Source of the DNA: Scylla paramamosain | Taxonomy: Eukaryota > Arthropoda > Malacostraca > Decapoda > Portunidae | Direction of reading: 5' to 3' | Length of the DNA stretch: 64,000 nucleotides | Assembly (NCBI RefSeq): GCF_035594125.1 | Contig: NC_087166.1 | Span: 20,251,266 to 20,315,265 of the forward strand | Part shown: one piece after another, positions 1-13,010 of the stretch | Position numbering within the stretch: position 1 is the first letter of the stretch | Layout: each line of letters opens with the position of its first letter | Translations under genes and position numbers: made by a program | The notes under the pieces: generated by a model | Told to the model about the DNA's origin: nothing | Databases searched by the model: none | Seen by the model: the letters and a program-made list of their open reading frames with translations, nothing else

Positions 1-503
1 TGTTGTTCTCGGTATTTTCTTTTGACTTATCGGCCTGCGATATCTTTCTAATGAAGGCTCAGAAGTTCAACTTCCTCCAAGGTTTTATTTCACAAAGAAT
101 TCCCCGTATTACATATATACCCAAGACCCAAAATATTGAAAACCAACATAAAAATATCTACATTTTGAGCAAGTACACTCCCAGGTGGTACTATAGGTCG
201 ACCTCTTACCTGGGCTGTGGCTGGCCTGCGTTTTATCTCGATCGACAAAACCCACGTTTGAGGCCAAGTATGAAACGAGGTTCGACACTGTGCGATTCAA
301 TAGAAATTATCAATGAACTAGTACCACTGTTCCTAAACCAATATTACAATCTTCGATTCATCTTAGTATCTGCTTGTATATCTCTTTTTCTCCTATGTCT
401 CTTGCCGTCTTCAGCTTCTCTATCTATTAGCCATTGATAATTTGTGGGCCTGGATATTGCTGTTGTTCTCGGTATCTTCTCTTGACTCATCGGCCTATGA
501 TGT
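1..503. repeat. Two direct copies of a ~42-bp sequence about 461 bp apart
   Basis: The first ~42 bases of the window, starting tgttgttctcggtatt, recur at about 462-503 with few changes. The sequence between and after the copies does not match. No coding signal is seen. It could be a satellite period of about 460 bp cut by the window edge, or two copies of a short dispersed repeat. Confidence 0.4.
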
Positions 504-588
504 GTACAGGTAAATCTTAACATTTGCTCTTGATATTTGACCGTCTGTCTTCTCGCTGACTTCTCCCCACCCTATTTTCTGGTTTTCT

Positions 589-1574
<986 letters not shown>

Positions 1575-2139
1575 CACTGATGTACGATCGTGCCATGAGG
1601 ATGGCTTTGATCTTTGGCACTGAGTGATAGTTAACTGATATTGAAATACCGCTTCCCTCGGCATGAACTATTGTCTTGTTCGAGGAGGTGGAACTTCACC
1701 TGTAGAGAAGGACTCAGTGTGGCCATGCAATTCCTACCCATACAAAGGTTTTGCTGGCCTTGAGGCTATTTCCAAGAGACTCCTTTCAAAATGTCATTGT
1801 AGAAACTGGTGTTAGCTGACTGGTAATAAACTTATGTTCGTTTGTATTGCATGTTCGGTAATTATCTGGAGTCCTTTCATGGCATTATTACTGGTTTATT
1901 CTCTTTCATCCTTTCACATATACCTTCAGATACACCTAAAATATAAATATATTGTCTGGGAGAAGTGTCTCCGTCCTTAATGGTGAGTCTAGGGCCTCTC
2001 ACAGTTAAGTTAGATTAGGTAATGTCAACATAGGATTCTGGCTGTGGTTTTCTTTTTGAAAATTAAAATTAAATTTAGAGCTATTTTTATATTCCATCAC
2101 TTAATTGTATTTTTTTTTTTTTTTTAATGTAAGGTATCT
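1575..2139. other. Non-coding spacer, nothing recognised
   Basis: AT-rich sequence without a supportable open frame. A poly-T run lies at about 2109-2125. Confidence 0.45.
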
Positions 2140-2921
2140 GACAGGTTTTCAGCCCCATGTTCCTGTTTCAGAGGAAGAGGCAGTAGGCACCTTCCGAAAC
2201 GATAATTACTCCCAGTGACGTTTAAAGCACTGGATCAAGAGGTGCTATAAACTTATCATTAAACCCAGCTGTGACCTCACTGAAAGTTTCCCTTTGTGTC
2301 TCACGATACAAGGGGCCAGTCACAGCCTGCCCTCTAAAAATAACTCTATTCCTTCACAGAAAACTACAAGCATCTAATTACACACATACCCTTCACTCAG
2401 AATTCAAAATTGTTATGGCGACTCCTACACCAGCCCCGGAATCGCCATCTGGAGAGGGGACCACAAATGCCCCAGGTCGGACTGCTCTTCTGGTATCGCG
2501 CCTAAGTGCCTTAACCCCCCCTCCTTAACTAAACATAAACATTGCAAACCTTGGTTGAACACAGCTTGTTCTTGTGCTATACATGGCAGAGAAGTAGCCC
2601 ACAAAAGGAACTTGAGCCTTCCATCACCATGCGCTTTACATTTCTGCCCGGAACCACGTCAAGTCTGTTCTCCTACTAGTCAAAACTCCTTCCTTAATAG
2701 AAAGTGTCAAAATCTTTCAAAAGCTAACTCCCTTCGTGACTTCTGTCACCTAATCAAAAACATCTCCAATAACTTTTCTTCTTCTTCCCCCCTTTATTTC
2801 AACCAGATGGCACCACTGATATCACACCTATCTCTAAAACCTAACTCTTCGCTCAAACTTTTGCTAAAATCTTGGATGATTCTGGGCTTGTTCCTCCCCC
2901 TCCTCTAACTTCTAACAAGTT
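2140..2921 (+). mobile_element. Non-LTR retrotransposon family C, copy 1 (internally deleted, cut by hAT)
   Basis: From about 2196 this stretch matches the 5' region of the fuller copy at 37.8-41.1 kb. Shared parts are the leader (gataattactcccag) and the start of the ORF2 peptide MATPTP. Near 2520-2545 it jumps across roughly 0.9 kb, losing nearly all the endonuclease, and resumes at the segment encoding WFNTACS. It continues to 2921, where homology stops exactly at the left end of the hAT element. The shared 5' end may extend upstream of 2196, because this copy continues leftwards without a clear break. It is non-functional. Confidence 0.82.
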
Positions 2922-3006
2922 CAGAGGTCGGTAACCTGCGGCTCTGGAGCCGCGTGCGGCTCCTTCCACCTACGTAAAATTATCTAACTTATCGTAGGAC
3001 ACGTAG

Positions 3007-3012
<6 letters not shown>

Positions 3013-3085
<73 letters not shown>
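3013..3085. repeat. (GA)n microsatellite in hAT
   Basis: A pure GA dinucleotide run inside the hAT 5' region. Confidence 0.98.
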
Positions 3086-3087
<2 letters not shown>

Positions 3088-3270
3088 GAGACGAGACGCG
3101 AGGTCTACGTCTATAGTATGAAAATGATTCCTGTATGATGCACGTCCATCCAACCACCACAGCCTCTGCCCAACACTGCCTGGCAGTGTAGGCAGGCATC
3201 TCGTTCAGTGAAAACGCACTCCCATAGTTACTAGGACGGCTGTTTTCCCTCCTCCTCCTAGGAGTACTGC

Positions 3271-3603
<333 letters not shown>

Positions 3604-3654
3604 ACGAACTTTTCTTCAGTGAAAGACATTAAGACATAATCATTTACTGGAGAA

Positions 3655-5579
3655 ATGGCATCGACGAACAGGAAAATTGAAGATGAAAACAGAGAGTTTA
3701 GGAGTGAATGGACCGAGCATTTTGCATTTGTTCAGAATTCTAGATGGCACCCTTTGTGCTTCATATAAAGTGAAGAACTGGCCAACAATAAAAAATCCAA
3801 CTTTGAGAGGCATTTTCAGAGGAAACACAGTGACTTTGCTGAAAATTATCCAGTTGGAGATGCCAGAAAGAAAGCTGTGGAGGAACTGCAGCTCAGAGCA
3901 AAGCGGAGTCAGAATGTATTAGTGAAATGGATGAAGTCCTCCAACGATACATCTACTGCCAGTTTTGTGATAAGCCATGAGATAGCAAAACGTGGAAGGC
4001 CTTTTACAGATGGTGAATATATAAAAGATTGTTTCATCAATGCAGCAATGCATCTGTTCAGAGAATTAAAAAAAAAAGGATGAAATAATTATGAATATTA
4101 AGAATGTGCCATTGTCTGCTAAAAAGATGAAGGACAGAGCAATGAAACTTGCACAAGACATCACCAACCAGCAAATTGTGCACATCAATTCATCCTGTGG
4201 CTTTTCAAATGCTTGTGATGAGTCATGTGATGTTGACGACATTGCATAAGTTGCTCTTCTTGGCAGGTATGTCATCTCTGAAGGCCCATTGACTTGTTGC
4301 TTCTCACTGGTCAAACTAGAGGTGAGGATATATTTTCAACAATTATAACTTGCTTTAAGGAAAAAGACCAACCACATTATTTATGTTGCAACTGATGGTG
4401 CACAGAGTATGACAGGTATACATAAGGGGTTTGTTTCTCTCTTCAAACGAGAGCTGAATCGTGAAGTAATATCATTTCACTGCATCGTTCACCAAGAGGC
4501 ATTGTGTGCACAAACTTGCCCATCAGAGTTCACTGAAGTAATGGACTTAGTCGTGAAAATTATTAACAAAATAATGGCAAAAGGCTTAAACCATCGATAG
4601 TTTCGTGAACTTCTGGAAGAAGTCGATTCCCAGTATTCAGACCTCCTCTTACATAACAAAGTCCGTTGGCTTTCTGGGAGTCGAATGCTTGCACGTTTTG
4701 CAGCATGCCTTGAGGAAGTGAAAAAAAAATTTTGGAGGAGAAAGGCCACCATGAATATGCACACCTTACAAATCCTGAATTGCTACAGAAGTTTCACTCC
4801 CTGGTGGATATCATTTCACATTTAAGTGAGCTCAACAGGAAACTACAAGGAGAGGGAAACACTATTCTGATGCATTTGGAAGAAGTCCTTTCCTTTGAAT
4901 GAAAACTATCTTTGTTAGAGATGTTGAGAGAGGCTCTCTGATTAACTTTCCTTCATTAAAGCAATTTGGAGAAGGAACAAACTTTGAGCTGGATATTGAT
5001 ATCATAAAAAATGCACTAATGAAAATGAAAAAAAAAAATCCTTTGCAGGACGTTTTCAAGAATTCAGAAAAGAAAAGGCCACGTTGTCATTTGTGATCAA
5101 CCCCCTTGATGTAAATACAGAATCACCCATTTTTTCAGCTTTTACTGGAGTGAATCAAACAGAAAATGAACTGGAATTAGCTGATTTGCAGGGAAAAGAC
5201 TTATGAACTTTAAAATTCAGAGGCATAGTCTCCGATATTGAAAACCTGGAGAGACAACATGCTACACTGTCATTTCACCACAAATGGACTGAATTGTCTG
5301 GGCTACAAAAACGAGATCAGATTGTGTATGAAGTGTGGAATTCCTTACCAGACACTTACACAGACATGAAAAGATATGCCTTTGGCATTCTCTCTATTTT
5401 TGATCTACTTACCTGTGTGAACAAGTGTTTTGTAGCATGAACTTTATAAAAAAAAAAAACAAATTACGCAGCCGACTGAATGATGCAAGCCTGCAGTCCT
5501 GCCTGAAACTCAAAACGACAACATATTTGCCAAACATTGAGCATGTCTCCAAAGAAACACAGGACCAGAAATCACATTA
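3655..5579 (+). pseudogene. hAT transposase pseudogene (ZBED5/GTF2IRD2-like)
   Basis: The ATG at 3655 opens a protein that begins with a BED-type zinc-finger region (WTEHFAF; RHFQRKHSDF). The spacer, the early catalytic region (KDRAMKLAQDI, CDESCDV) and later helical segments (FHSLVDIISHLSEL) follow the layout of the hAT-derived ZBED5/GTF2IRD2 family. In a living element the enzyme would excise and reinsert the transposon through an RNase-H-fold DDE site. Here the frame is broken many times: a stop in the BED finger near 3765, a frameshift at the A run near 4070, and further stops after 4240. No intact frame exceeds 81 codons. The C-terminal dimerisation region is recognisable only weakly up to the stop near 5579. 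Confidence 0.78.
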
Positions 5580-5589
5580 ATTAAGACTT

Positions 5590-6069
<480 letters not shown>

Positions 6070-6149
6070 AGTCTCAGGTCAGGGTTCCTAGTGAGCGGAC
6101 GTGTTTAGTGAGCAGTGACCTGACGCTAATATAGCTGGCTAGTGTAGAC

Positions 6150-7067
6150 ATGGCGCCTTGTGTTGCTGAGTCGTCTGGTTCTGTTAGTTCTCCTGTTCTC
6201 GAGGCCTTCGTTGCGAAGGTGTCAGAGGTGGAGGCTGAGTTCCATCGAAGGATCTCGGAGGTGCAGGCTGAGTTTCGTGAGAGGATCTCAGACCTGCAGG
6301 CTGAGTTCTATGAGAGGAGCTCAGCACCTGAGGGAGGGTCGTGCCCCACCGTCTCCTTACCTAGTAAGGCAACGGAGGAGCAGTGGTCGGTTGTGTGCAG
6401 GGGAGCCAAGAGGGTGAAGGTCCTCAGGGCACCTTGCGTGGAGACGAAGAATCCCTTCAAGGTGCTGGAGGAAGGGAAGGAGAAGGAGGTGGACAGGGCG
6501 GGAGGAGGCAAGAAGGAGGGGGCAGATGCAGTTACCCTGCCCCAAGGTAGAGTGTTGGTGTTTGGTGATAGTCAGGTTAGGCACTTAGATAGTGCGTTCT
6601 GTGCCAGGGATAGGAAGCGTAGGTAGAGGGTGTGTTTGCCGGGGGCCGGGATAGGGAAGGTAGCTGATAGGCTAGACACGTGCTTGGAAAAAGATGGGAC
6701 CAAGCCCATTGTTTTTCTCAGTGCGGGAGGGAATGACTTTGGTAAGGTCAGGAGTGAGGAGCTTATCGGGAGGTTTCGACAGGCTTTGGACAGGATTAGG
6801 AACAAGGGTGGGATCCCCGTGGTATGTGGTGTCTTGCCGAGGCGGGGAGTTGGTGCTGAGTGGCTGTCCAGGGCTATTACAGTGAATCGCAGGCTCGCGA
6901 ATCATTGTAGGAGTAATGGATGGACGTTCATCGACAACTGGGACCTTTTCTATGGCAGGGACACCTTGTATGCCAGGGATGGAGTGCATTTATCACGCCA
7001 GGGTGTTCGTGTTTTGGCCGAAACACTCGAGCGGGAGGTTACTGCACTCCAGCACTTTTTTCGTTAG
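6150..7067 (+). pseudogene. Family A ORF1 with coiled coil and SGNH/GDSL esterase-like domain (one stop)
   Basis: A frame of 306 codons with a single in-frame TAG at 6624-6626. Residues about 20-65 contain three successive 11-residue units of the EVQAEFRERIS type, which predict a coiled coil for trimer or dimer formation. Residues 139-142 read GDSQ, the block I of SGNH hydrolases. Residues about 191-197 read SAGGNDF (the Gly/Asn block). Residues 277-280 read DGVH, the Asp-x-x-His catalytic pair. CR1-group elements are known to carry an esterase-like ORF1 domain, and its role in retrotransposition is unclear. The stop lies between block I and the rest of the fold. The spacing to ORF2 is about 70 bp. 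Confidence 0.8.
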
Positions 7068-7140
7068 TCGGGAGGGAGGAAGGGGTAGTGAGAAGGCGAG
7101 GGGCAAAATAGTTAAATCTAGAAAGGTAGCTAGCTCAGGG

Positions 7141-10100
7141 ATGGTGAGAAATAGCTTAAGTGTTTACTACACAAACTGTAGAAGTATTCTGAATAAAATA
7201 GACTTGCTTAGAGGAATAGCGAGCGTTGAAAAATTTGATATCATTGCTTTAACTGAAACTTGGTTAGATATGTCAGGAAAAGTATTTAATCCAGAGGTTA
7301 AGATAGATGGTTATACAATGTTCTATAAAGATAGGGAAAACAGGAGAGGAGGGGGCGTCGCGTTATACGTTAGGGACACATTACAGTGTTGTATCAACAG
7401 TAGAATTAAAACAGATAACAAAGCGGAGTCGATATGGGTAGATATTAAAGAAGGATCGCAGTCAGTAGTACTAGGGGTAGTTTACAGACCACCGACCAGT
7501 ACAGAGGAAATTAACACCTGACTGTGGCAGGAATTAAGTAGAGCAGGCAGGTACAGTCAGGTATGTGTGGTAGGAGATTTTAATTTTAGGAATATCGACT
7601 GGAGTCTGATGGTGGGTAACAAGGAAGCAGAGGAATTTCTTAAGGTAATTCAGGATATTTTTTTAAAACAGGTAGTCGTAGAACCCACAAGGGGGAATAA
7701 TATTCTAGATTTAATTCTTACTAGCAGGGAGGAAGCAGTCACGCAGGTAGAGGTTGGAGGACAGCTAGGTAACAGTGACCATAGGGAAATTAGGTACAAT
7801 TTAGAATGGGAAGAAACAGTTAGAAACAAAAACACTAGTAAAATACCTGACTTTAGGAGAGCAAATTATGAAGAATTAAAAAGGTACCTCCAAGGAGTGG
7901 ACTGGCAAGGGATGCAGGGTGAGGTCAGGTCAGGGACGGAGTTCAGAGAGATAAGGCAGGATGAGAGAGGTGAGGTGAGGCGTGAGGGTGTAGGACAAGA
8001 GGAGGGAAGATGTGTCCGGAAGGGAAGAGGAAAGAGGAAGGGGGAGCTAGGTGTTGGAATGTTGGAATGTCAGGTCATGCTAAAATGAGAGAGGTGAGGT
8101 AGCGGCGAGTAGATGAGGGAGTGGAGAGGATGGTAGGGGAAGAGATGAGGGGACTAGGTGAAGTAAATGTAGATGAATTGTATAAATATTTCGTAGATAA
8201 AGTTCATACAGGTCAGTTAGCAAATATTCCGTATAGAACAATAAGATCACAAAAAAATGATCCTAAATGGATGACTGCTAGGTTAAAGCATTATATAGGG
8301 CGTAAGAGAAGTATATATAGGGCAGGTGAAGAAGTTTTAAGGACACAATATAATGAATTAGTTAGAACAGTCAGGAAGTTAACGAGAAAAGCTAAGGAAA
8401 ATTATGAATCAAAGGTAGCCAGCCAGGCGAAGACGGACCCCAAGGGATTTTATCAGGTATACAGGACGAAGAATAAGGATACTGTAGGTCCATTAAAGGC
8501 AGCAGATGCGGAGCTGGTTAGTTCTGGGGAGGAGATTAGTAAACTTCTGAATGATTATTTTTTAACTGTCTTCACCCAGGAAAACATGCAGGATATGCCA
8601 GATAGTGAACAGGTGTTTAGAGCAGATGAGAATGAGAAGCTGACAGATATTTCCATAACTAGGGAGATAGTGGAACAGGAGATAGATAGGCTAAAAAAGT
8701 TCAAGTCACCACGACCTGATGAAATATATCCCAGAGTACTTAAGGAATGTAAAGGGATTATTAGTGAGCCGTTAGTTTCTGTCTTTAGGAAATCACTAGA
8801 GTCGGGTGAGGTACCAGTAATGTGGAGGCAGGCTAATGTAGTACCCATCTTTAAGAAGGGAGATAAAACTTTAGCGTCTAATTATAGACCTGTCAGCTTA
8901 ACTTCAGTTGTAGGTAAAATGTTAGAGTCAATAATAGCGAAGAACATTAGGGAACATTTAGACAAACATAACTTGATCAATCAGTCACAGCATGGCTTCA
9001 CGAAGGGGAAGTCTTGCCTGACAAACTTGTTAAGTTTTTACAGTAGGGTGTACGAGGCAGTAGATAATGGTGATAGTTATGATATCTTATATCTGGACTT
9101 TAGTAAAGCGTTTGACAAGGTACCCCATCAAAGGCTCCTGAGAAAGGTTAGGGCACACGGGATAGATGGGAAAGTGTTAGGCTGGATAGGGTCATGGCTT
9201 AGTGACAGGCGACAGAGAGTGATAATAAACGGCTCGAAATCCGAGTGGGGTCATGTAATTAGTGGGGTGCCACAGGGATCAGTATTAGGGCCATTGTTAT
9301 TTCTAATGTATATCAATGACTTGGATAGTGGAATTAGTAGTGATGTTAGTAAATTTGCGGATGACACAAAGATAGGTAGATTGATTAGGTCAGAATCGGA
9401 TGCCATCGCCTTGCAGGCAGACTTAGATAGAATGAATGAATGGACGGATAGATGGCAAATGCAATTTAATATCAATAAATGTAAAGTGCTTAGCGTAGGT
9501 AGAGGAAACCCACACAATAGGTACACATTAGACAACCAAACTCTGGTAGGTACAGGGTACGAGAAAGATTTAGGAGTTATAGTTAGCTCTGAACTCCGTC
9601 TAGGGAAACAATGCATAGAAGCCAGAAACAAGGCAAATAGGGTACTAGGATTCATTTTTAGGAGTGTTAAAAGTAGAAGGCCGGGAGTAATATTAAAGTT
9701 ATACTTGGCGCTGGTCAGACCTCATCTAGACTACGCGGTGCAGTTCTGGTCCCCACATTACAGGAAAGATATAGGTCTATTAGAATCAGTACAGAGGAGA
9801 ATGACTAAAAGGATACAGGGGATGAGGAGTATTCCTTACGAGGCAAGGTCGAAGCTGTTAAATTTACATTCCTTAGAGAGACGTAGGTTAAGAGGGGACC
9901 TGATAGAAGTCTTTAAGTGGTATAAGGGTTTTAACAAGGGAGATGTAAGCAAAATTCTTAGGATCAGCAACCAGGGTAGAACAAGAAATAACGGGTTCAA
10001 GCTTGAAAAATTTAGGTTTACGAAGGAGATAGGAAAAAATTGGTTCTCAAATAGAGTGGTAGATGAGTGGAACGGACTCAGTAATCATGTAGTTAGTGAA

Positions 10101-10166
10101 AGGACACTAGAGAGCTTTAAGAGAAGATTAGACAAGTTTATGGATGGGGATAGCAGATGGAAATAG
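7141..10166 (+). pseudogene. Family A ORF2: AP-like endonuclease and reverse transcriptase (stop and frameshift)
   Basis: From the ATG at 7141 an APE-type endonuclease is read: NCRSILNK, ALTETWLD, then GDFNFRNIDW near 7575 and GNSDHREI near 7775. A TGA at 7519-7521 interrupts it. After about 7940 the sequence becomes purine-rich and a frameshift moves the reading frame. The segment 8121-10166 is open for 681 codons and contains the RT fingers (NYRPVSLTSVVGK), FSKAFDKV, SGVPQGSVLGPL and the catalytic FADD box near 9355. A conserved C-terminal domain follows (LVRPHLDYA, LESVQRR). The enzyme nicks target DNA and copies its own RNA at the nick. The RT half looks intact. Confidence 0.88.
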
Positions 10167-10245
10167 GTAGGTGTGTTTCATACAGGGACTGCCACGTGTA
10201 AGCCTGGTCGCTTCTTGCAGCTTCCCTTATTTCTTATGTTCTTAT

Positions 10246-10247
<2 letters not shown>

Positions 10248-10339
<92 letters not shown>
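10248..10339. repeat. (CT)n array between retrotransposons A and B
   Basis: A pure CT run directly following the terminal octamers of family A and directly preceding the 5'-truncated family B copy. Confidence 0.98.
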
Positions 10340-10341
<2 letters not shown>

Positions 10342-11251
10342 CAAGAGGGATGCCCACAACAGATCAAAATCCTTCAGTAATAACGAAGAACACACTAAAT
10401 TCGTTGAGCTAAAACGTGAAGCAAACACAGGAAAAGGTCCACTGAGTTACATGTTGCTAACCAAAGTAAAACGAACCTGAAGGAATTTTACAGCCTGGCA
10501 AAAAAGAGTGATTACTTCAACTATTGGACCCATAATTGACGTAAATGGAGATCACACCAACGACGAGGAGTAAATTAGTAACATTCTTAACACTTTCCTT
10601 GCCTCATTATTTACAGCAGAAGACCTCAGCGACATCCCTACGGCGCCAGCAGTCCAAATTAATAACACCAACGTTCTAAGCAGCATCAGTATAACAGAAA
10701 GTGACGTGTCAAAATGCATCGATAAACTTGAAGTTAGGAAGGCACCCGGGCCTGACACGATCTCACCCCGCAGCTTAAAAGAAGCGAAATCCGAATTAGT
10801 TAAACCACTAACCGAATTAATTAAACCACTAACCGTAACCACTAACCACTAACCGGTACAATGCCTAATGAATGGAAGCTTGCTAACGTAACTCCTATTA
10901 AAAAAAAAGGACAGTAAATCTTTAACAATCTTTACCGGTCAATTAACTTAACCTCAGTCGTATGGAAAATGCTTGAAACACAAATAAGAGATAAAACTCG
11001 TTAATCACTTAAAAAAAAAAAAAATAAAAATACTCAACAGGGCTTCCACAACGAACGCTTTTGTTTGACGAACCTCTTAGACTTCTTCTATGATATATAG
11101 ATTAGGGTATTACCAGTATAATATCGAAATTTGTTGATTACACCAAAATAGTGAATTTGTAGTCTCTAACGAACAGCTAATAGAAATGCAGAAAAATCTA
11201 GATAAACTGATAGAGTGGGGGCAAAAGCTAGTAAATGAATTTTAATGGAAG
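10340..11251 (+). mobile_element. Non-LTR retrotransposon family B, copy 1, 5' part (decayed)
   Basis: The sequence starts at aagagggatgcccacaac, the same start point as the minus-strand copy that ends at 43350. Translation in shifting frames gives ORF2 segments such as DLSDIPTAP and VRKAPGPDTISPRSLK, followed by RT remnants with many stops, so it is a CR1/Jockey-group RT pseudogene. At 11251 the copy is interrupted by the LTR element, and its continuation starts at 16284. Confidence 0.8.
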
Positions 11252-11741
11252 TGTAGCGGGACACAAGTCACCGCTCCTAGCACTCCGTTTTCTATTTCAT
11301 TATCACCCTTCAGTTTTCACTCTCTCTACTGCACACGCTCTTGTCTTTCATCCCTTTTTCATCACTTTATACATTTCTCTTACTTGTCACATTCTGTGCA
11401 CGCTCTTTTACACATGTATTACACATCTTCTCAATACATCTTACTACTCCTTTCTTCACACAGACATACACACACACATACGAGTACACTCTCTTTTTCC
11501 ATAATTTTGTATGTGTCGTTTGTTATGTTTAGTAATTGTTATATATATTGTTCATATTTTTACCTGAATAAACAGAGAATACCCAGGCTAAGTTTCCTTT
11601 GCCAGAGCTACACAGTTATGACACTGGAAATGTTACCCTTCAAGGACTAAACACTGCTATGACCAAGAGTCGTAGTTGGGAGCCTAAACTTCTCGCTTGA
11701 GCAACTTCCGGGCGGCCAAGTAGCACCTCATCTTCGCTACA
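11252..11741 (+). repeat. 5' LTR of CsRn1-like element
   Basis: 490 bp with TG...CA ends. It contains an AATAAA signal in the stretch cctgaataaacagag near 11565, which would mark the R region end, and a pyrimidine-rich first half. Transcription should start inside this LTR. Confidence 0.95.
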
Positions 11742-11743
11742 AT

Positions 11744-11754
11744 TGGTGACCCCG
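11744..11754 (+). promoter_or_regulatory. Primer binding site (tRNA-Trp type)
   Basis: TGGTGACCCCG begins two bases after the 5' LTR. It is complementary to the 3' end expected for arthropod tRNA-Trp over about 11 bases, after which the match stops. It would prime minus-strand DNA synthesis. Confidence 0.75.
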
Positions 11755-12424
11755 TTGTTTTTCCGGAGTGAGCAGCCAAGTCCACCCTGCTGATATCCTC
11801 CAGCCACCCGGCCAAGGCGACGCGGTCGGCTACAGGCGAATCTTCCGGCAGCTGCCCCTTCGCCGGTGTCGCCGCCTCCAGCAGCAGACCCCAGCCTCCC
11901 GCCTCGACGCTGCCCGGCCGCCACCCCGCCGTACGCCGCCCCCAGCCGCCCGCATGCCGCCCCAAGCCGCCCGTACGCCGGCCCCCGCCGCCCGGCCGCC
12001 CTCACGGCGCCCCCCCCCCCGCGGCACTCGCCAGCTGGCCCTCGCCACTGGCCAGCAGTCTCTCCCAGTCGCGGACGCTCCTCCACGTAACTTCTGCCGG
12101 CCCCTCCAGTTTCCTGCTGTTACCTGGAGCCCTCCCGCTGGCCTCGTCCCGCCTCCATCTCCAGCTCTTCATTGGGGACTACCTACGGTCCATCGCCCAG
12201 GATTAACACTGTCATCCGTGGATTACTTACAGTGCGGTGCCAAGGATAACGTACAGTTCGTTCAGTGGTGAGTGAAGTGACATTGCCCCAATTCGGCATC
12301 TCTCACCGCTGTGGCACCCGGTCACACCGGCGCCTCACGCCTTCACTCCTCACCGCTGTGGCTCCCGGACTTTCCGGCGCCTGTAGTGTACTTTACACAG
12401 TCACGTGGTGGTCCACTCAGCACA

Positions 12425-12727
12425 ATGCCTGATGACGTCGACTCCGTAGCCTCCATCTCAGCAGAAGACACTACCAAGCAACTTGTTGAGCTCGTCTCAC
12501 AGCTTATACTTGAAGTGAGAGATCTTCGGAGAGAGGTCAGAGGACGCTCATGCTCACGTTCGCGTTCTTCCTCCAGACACCACTTCCGGCGCCGCCAGCG
12601 TTCAAAGAGTAAGACGCCGGAGACTTCTACTTTCTGCCACTATCATGAAGAGTTCGGGAAAGACGGAAGAAATTGTAAGGCTCCCTGTACCTTCGCCAAG
12701 TCTTTAAACCCCAACAGCGAGCACTAG
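12425..12727 (+). CDS. Truncated Gag with CHCC cysteine motif
   Basis: ATG at 12425, in frame with an upstream open stretch from 12311. About 100 residues: an acidic start (MPDDVDSVAS), an SR-rich block (SRSRSSSRHH), then CHYHEEFGKDGRNC and KAPC, giving the C-x2-H...C-x3-C motif of CsRn1-type Gag. The family's Gag is normally several hundred residues with a capsid domain. Nearly all of that is missing here, so most of gag has been deleted. It could only contribute RNA binding. The 680-bp leader upstream (11755-12424) is GC- and Pro-codon-rich with no recognised domain. Confidence 0.7.
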   Translation: MPDDVDSVASISAEDTTKQLVELVSQLILEVRDLRREVRGRSCSRSRSSSRHHFRRRQRSKSKTPETSTFCHYHEEFGKDGRNCKAPCTFAKSLNPNSEH

Positions 12728-12739
12728 CGGCGCATAGTG

Positions 12740-13010
12740 TTCGCGACACCTCGTCTGCGCTACTGAAGTTGTATGACCCTCTCTCCCGGACCAAGTTCCT
12801 CATCGACTCTGGTGCAGACGTCAGTATTCTCCCTGCCCCTGGTGTACACCGGACGTTGCCTCCCCTCCTTCACCTTCACGCCGCCAATGGTACGGAGATT
12901 CCTGTGTACACGCGACGCACCTTGCAACTTCACCTGAAACCTCCGCCGTACCTTCGAGTGGACGTTCTACGTAGCAGCTGTCACGCAACCAATTCTAGGT
13001 GCTGACTTCC
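12740..13010 (+). pseudogene. Retropepsin-like protease (frameshifted)
   Basis: The frame through 12769-13005 contains LIDSGADVSILP, the aspartic protease active-site motif (here DSGA). Near 12950 a one-base shift separates the C-terminal half, including ILGADFLRHFG, which is found in the following pol frame. The protease would process Gag-Pol. The same shift uncouples it from pol, unless ribosomal frameshifting was intended. The location inside the protease argues for a mutation. Confidence 0.75.

Larger units (their letters stand above)
6070..10247 (+). mobile_element. CR1-like non-LTR retrotransposon, family A, near full length
   Basis: The element has a short 5' leader (6070-6149), ORF1 (6150-7067), ORF2 (7141-10166) and a short 3' UTR. 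The UTR ends in repeats of the octamer ttatgttc just before a (CT)n array. Short tandem 3' octamers instead of a poly-A tail are characteristic of CR1/L2-type elements. Both flanks are (CT)n, so the copy appears to sit inside a CT microsatellite. Few disabling changes are present: one stop in ORF1, one stop in the endonuclease, and one frameshift before the RT. Confidence 0.85.

Noticed and set aside
10171..10480. Ser-Leu or Arg-Glu repeat frames over (CT)n and (GA)n arrays, also at 2.98, 17.4-18.0, 43.2-43.7 and 58.2-58.7 kb
   Set aside because: Pure microsatellite translations.
11640..12271. Pro/Arg-rich and Gly/Arg-rich frames in the leader of the CsRn1 element
   Set aside because: GC-rich leader open on opposing strands, with no domain. 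The minus-strand frames are shadows.
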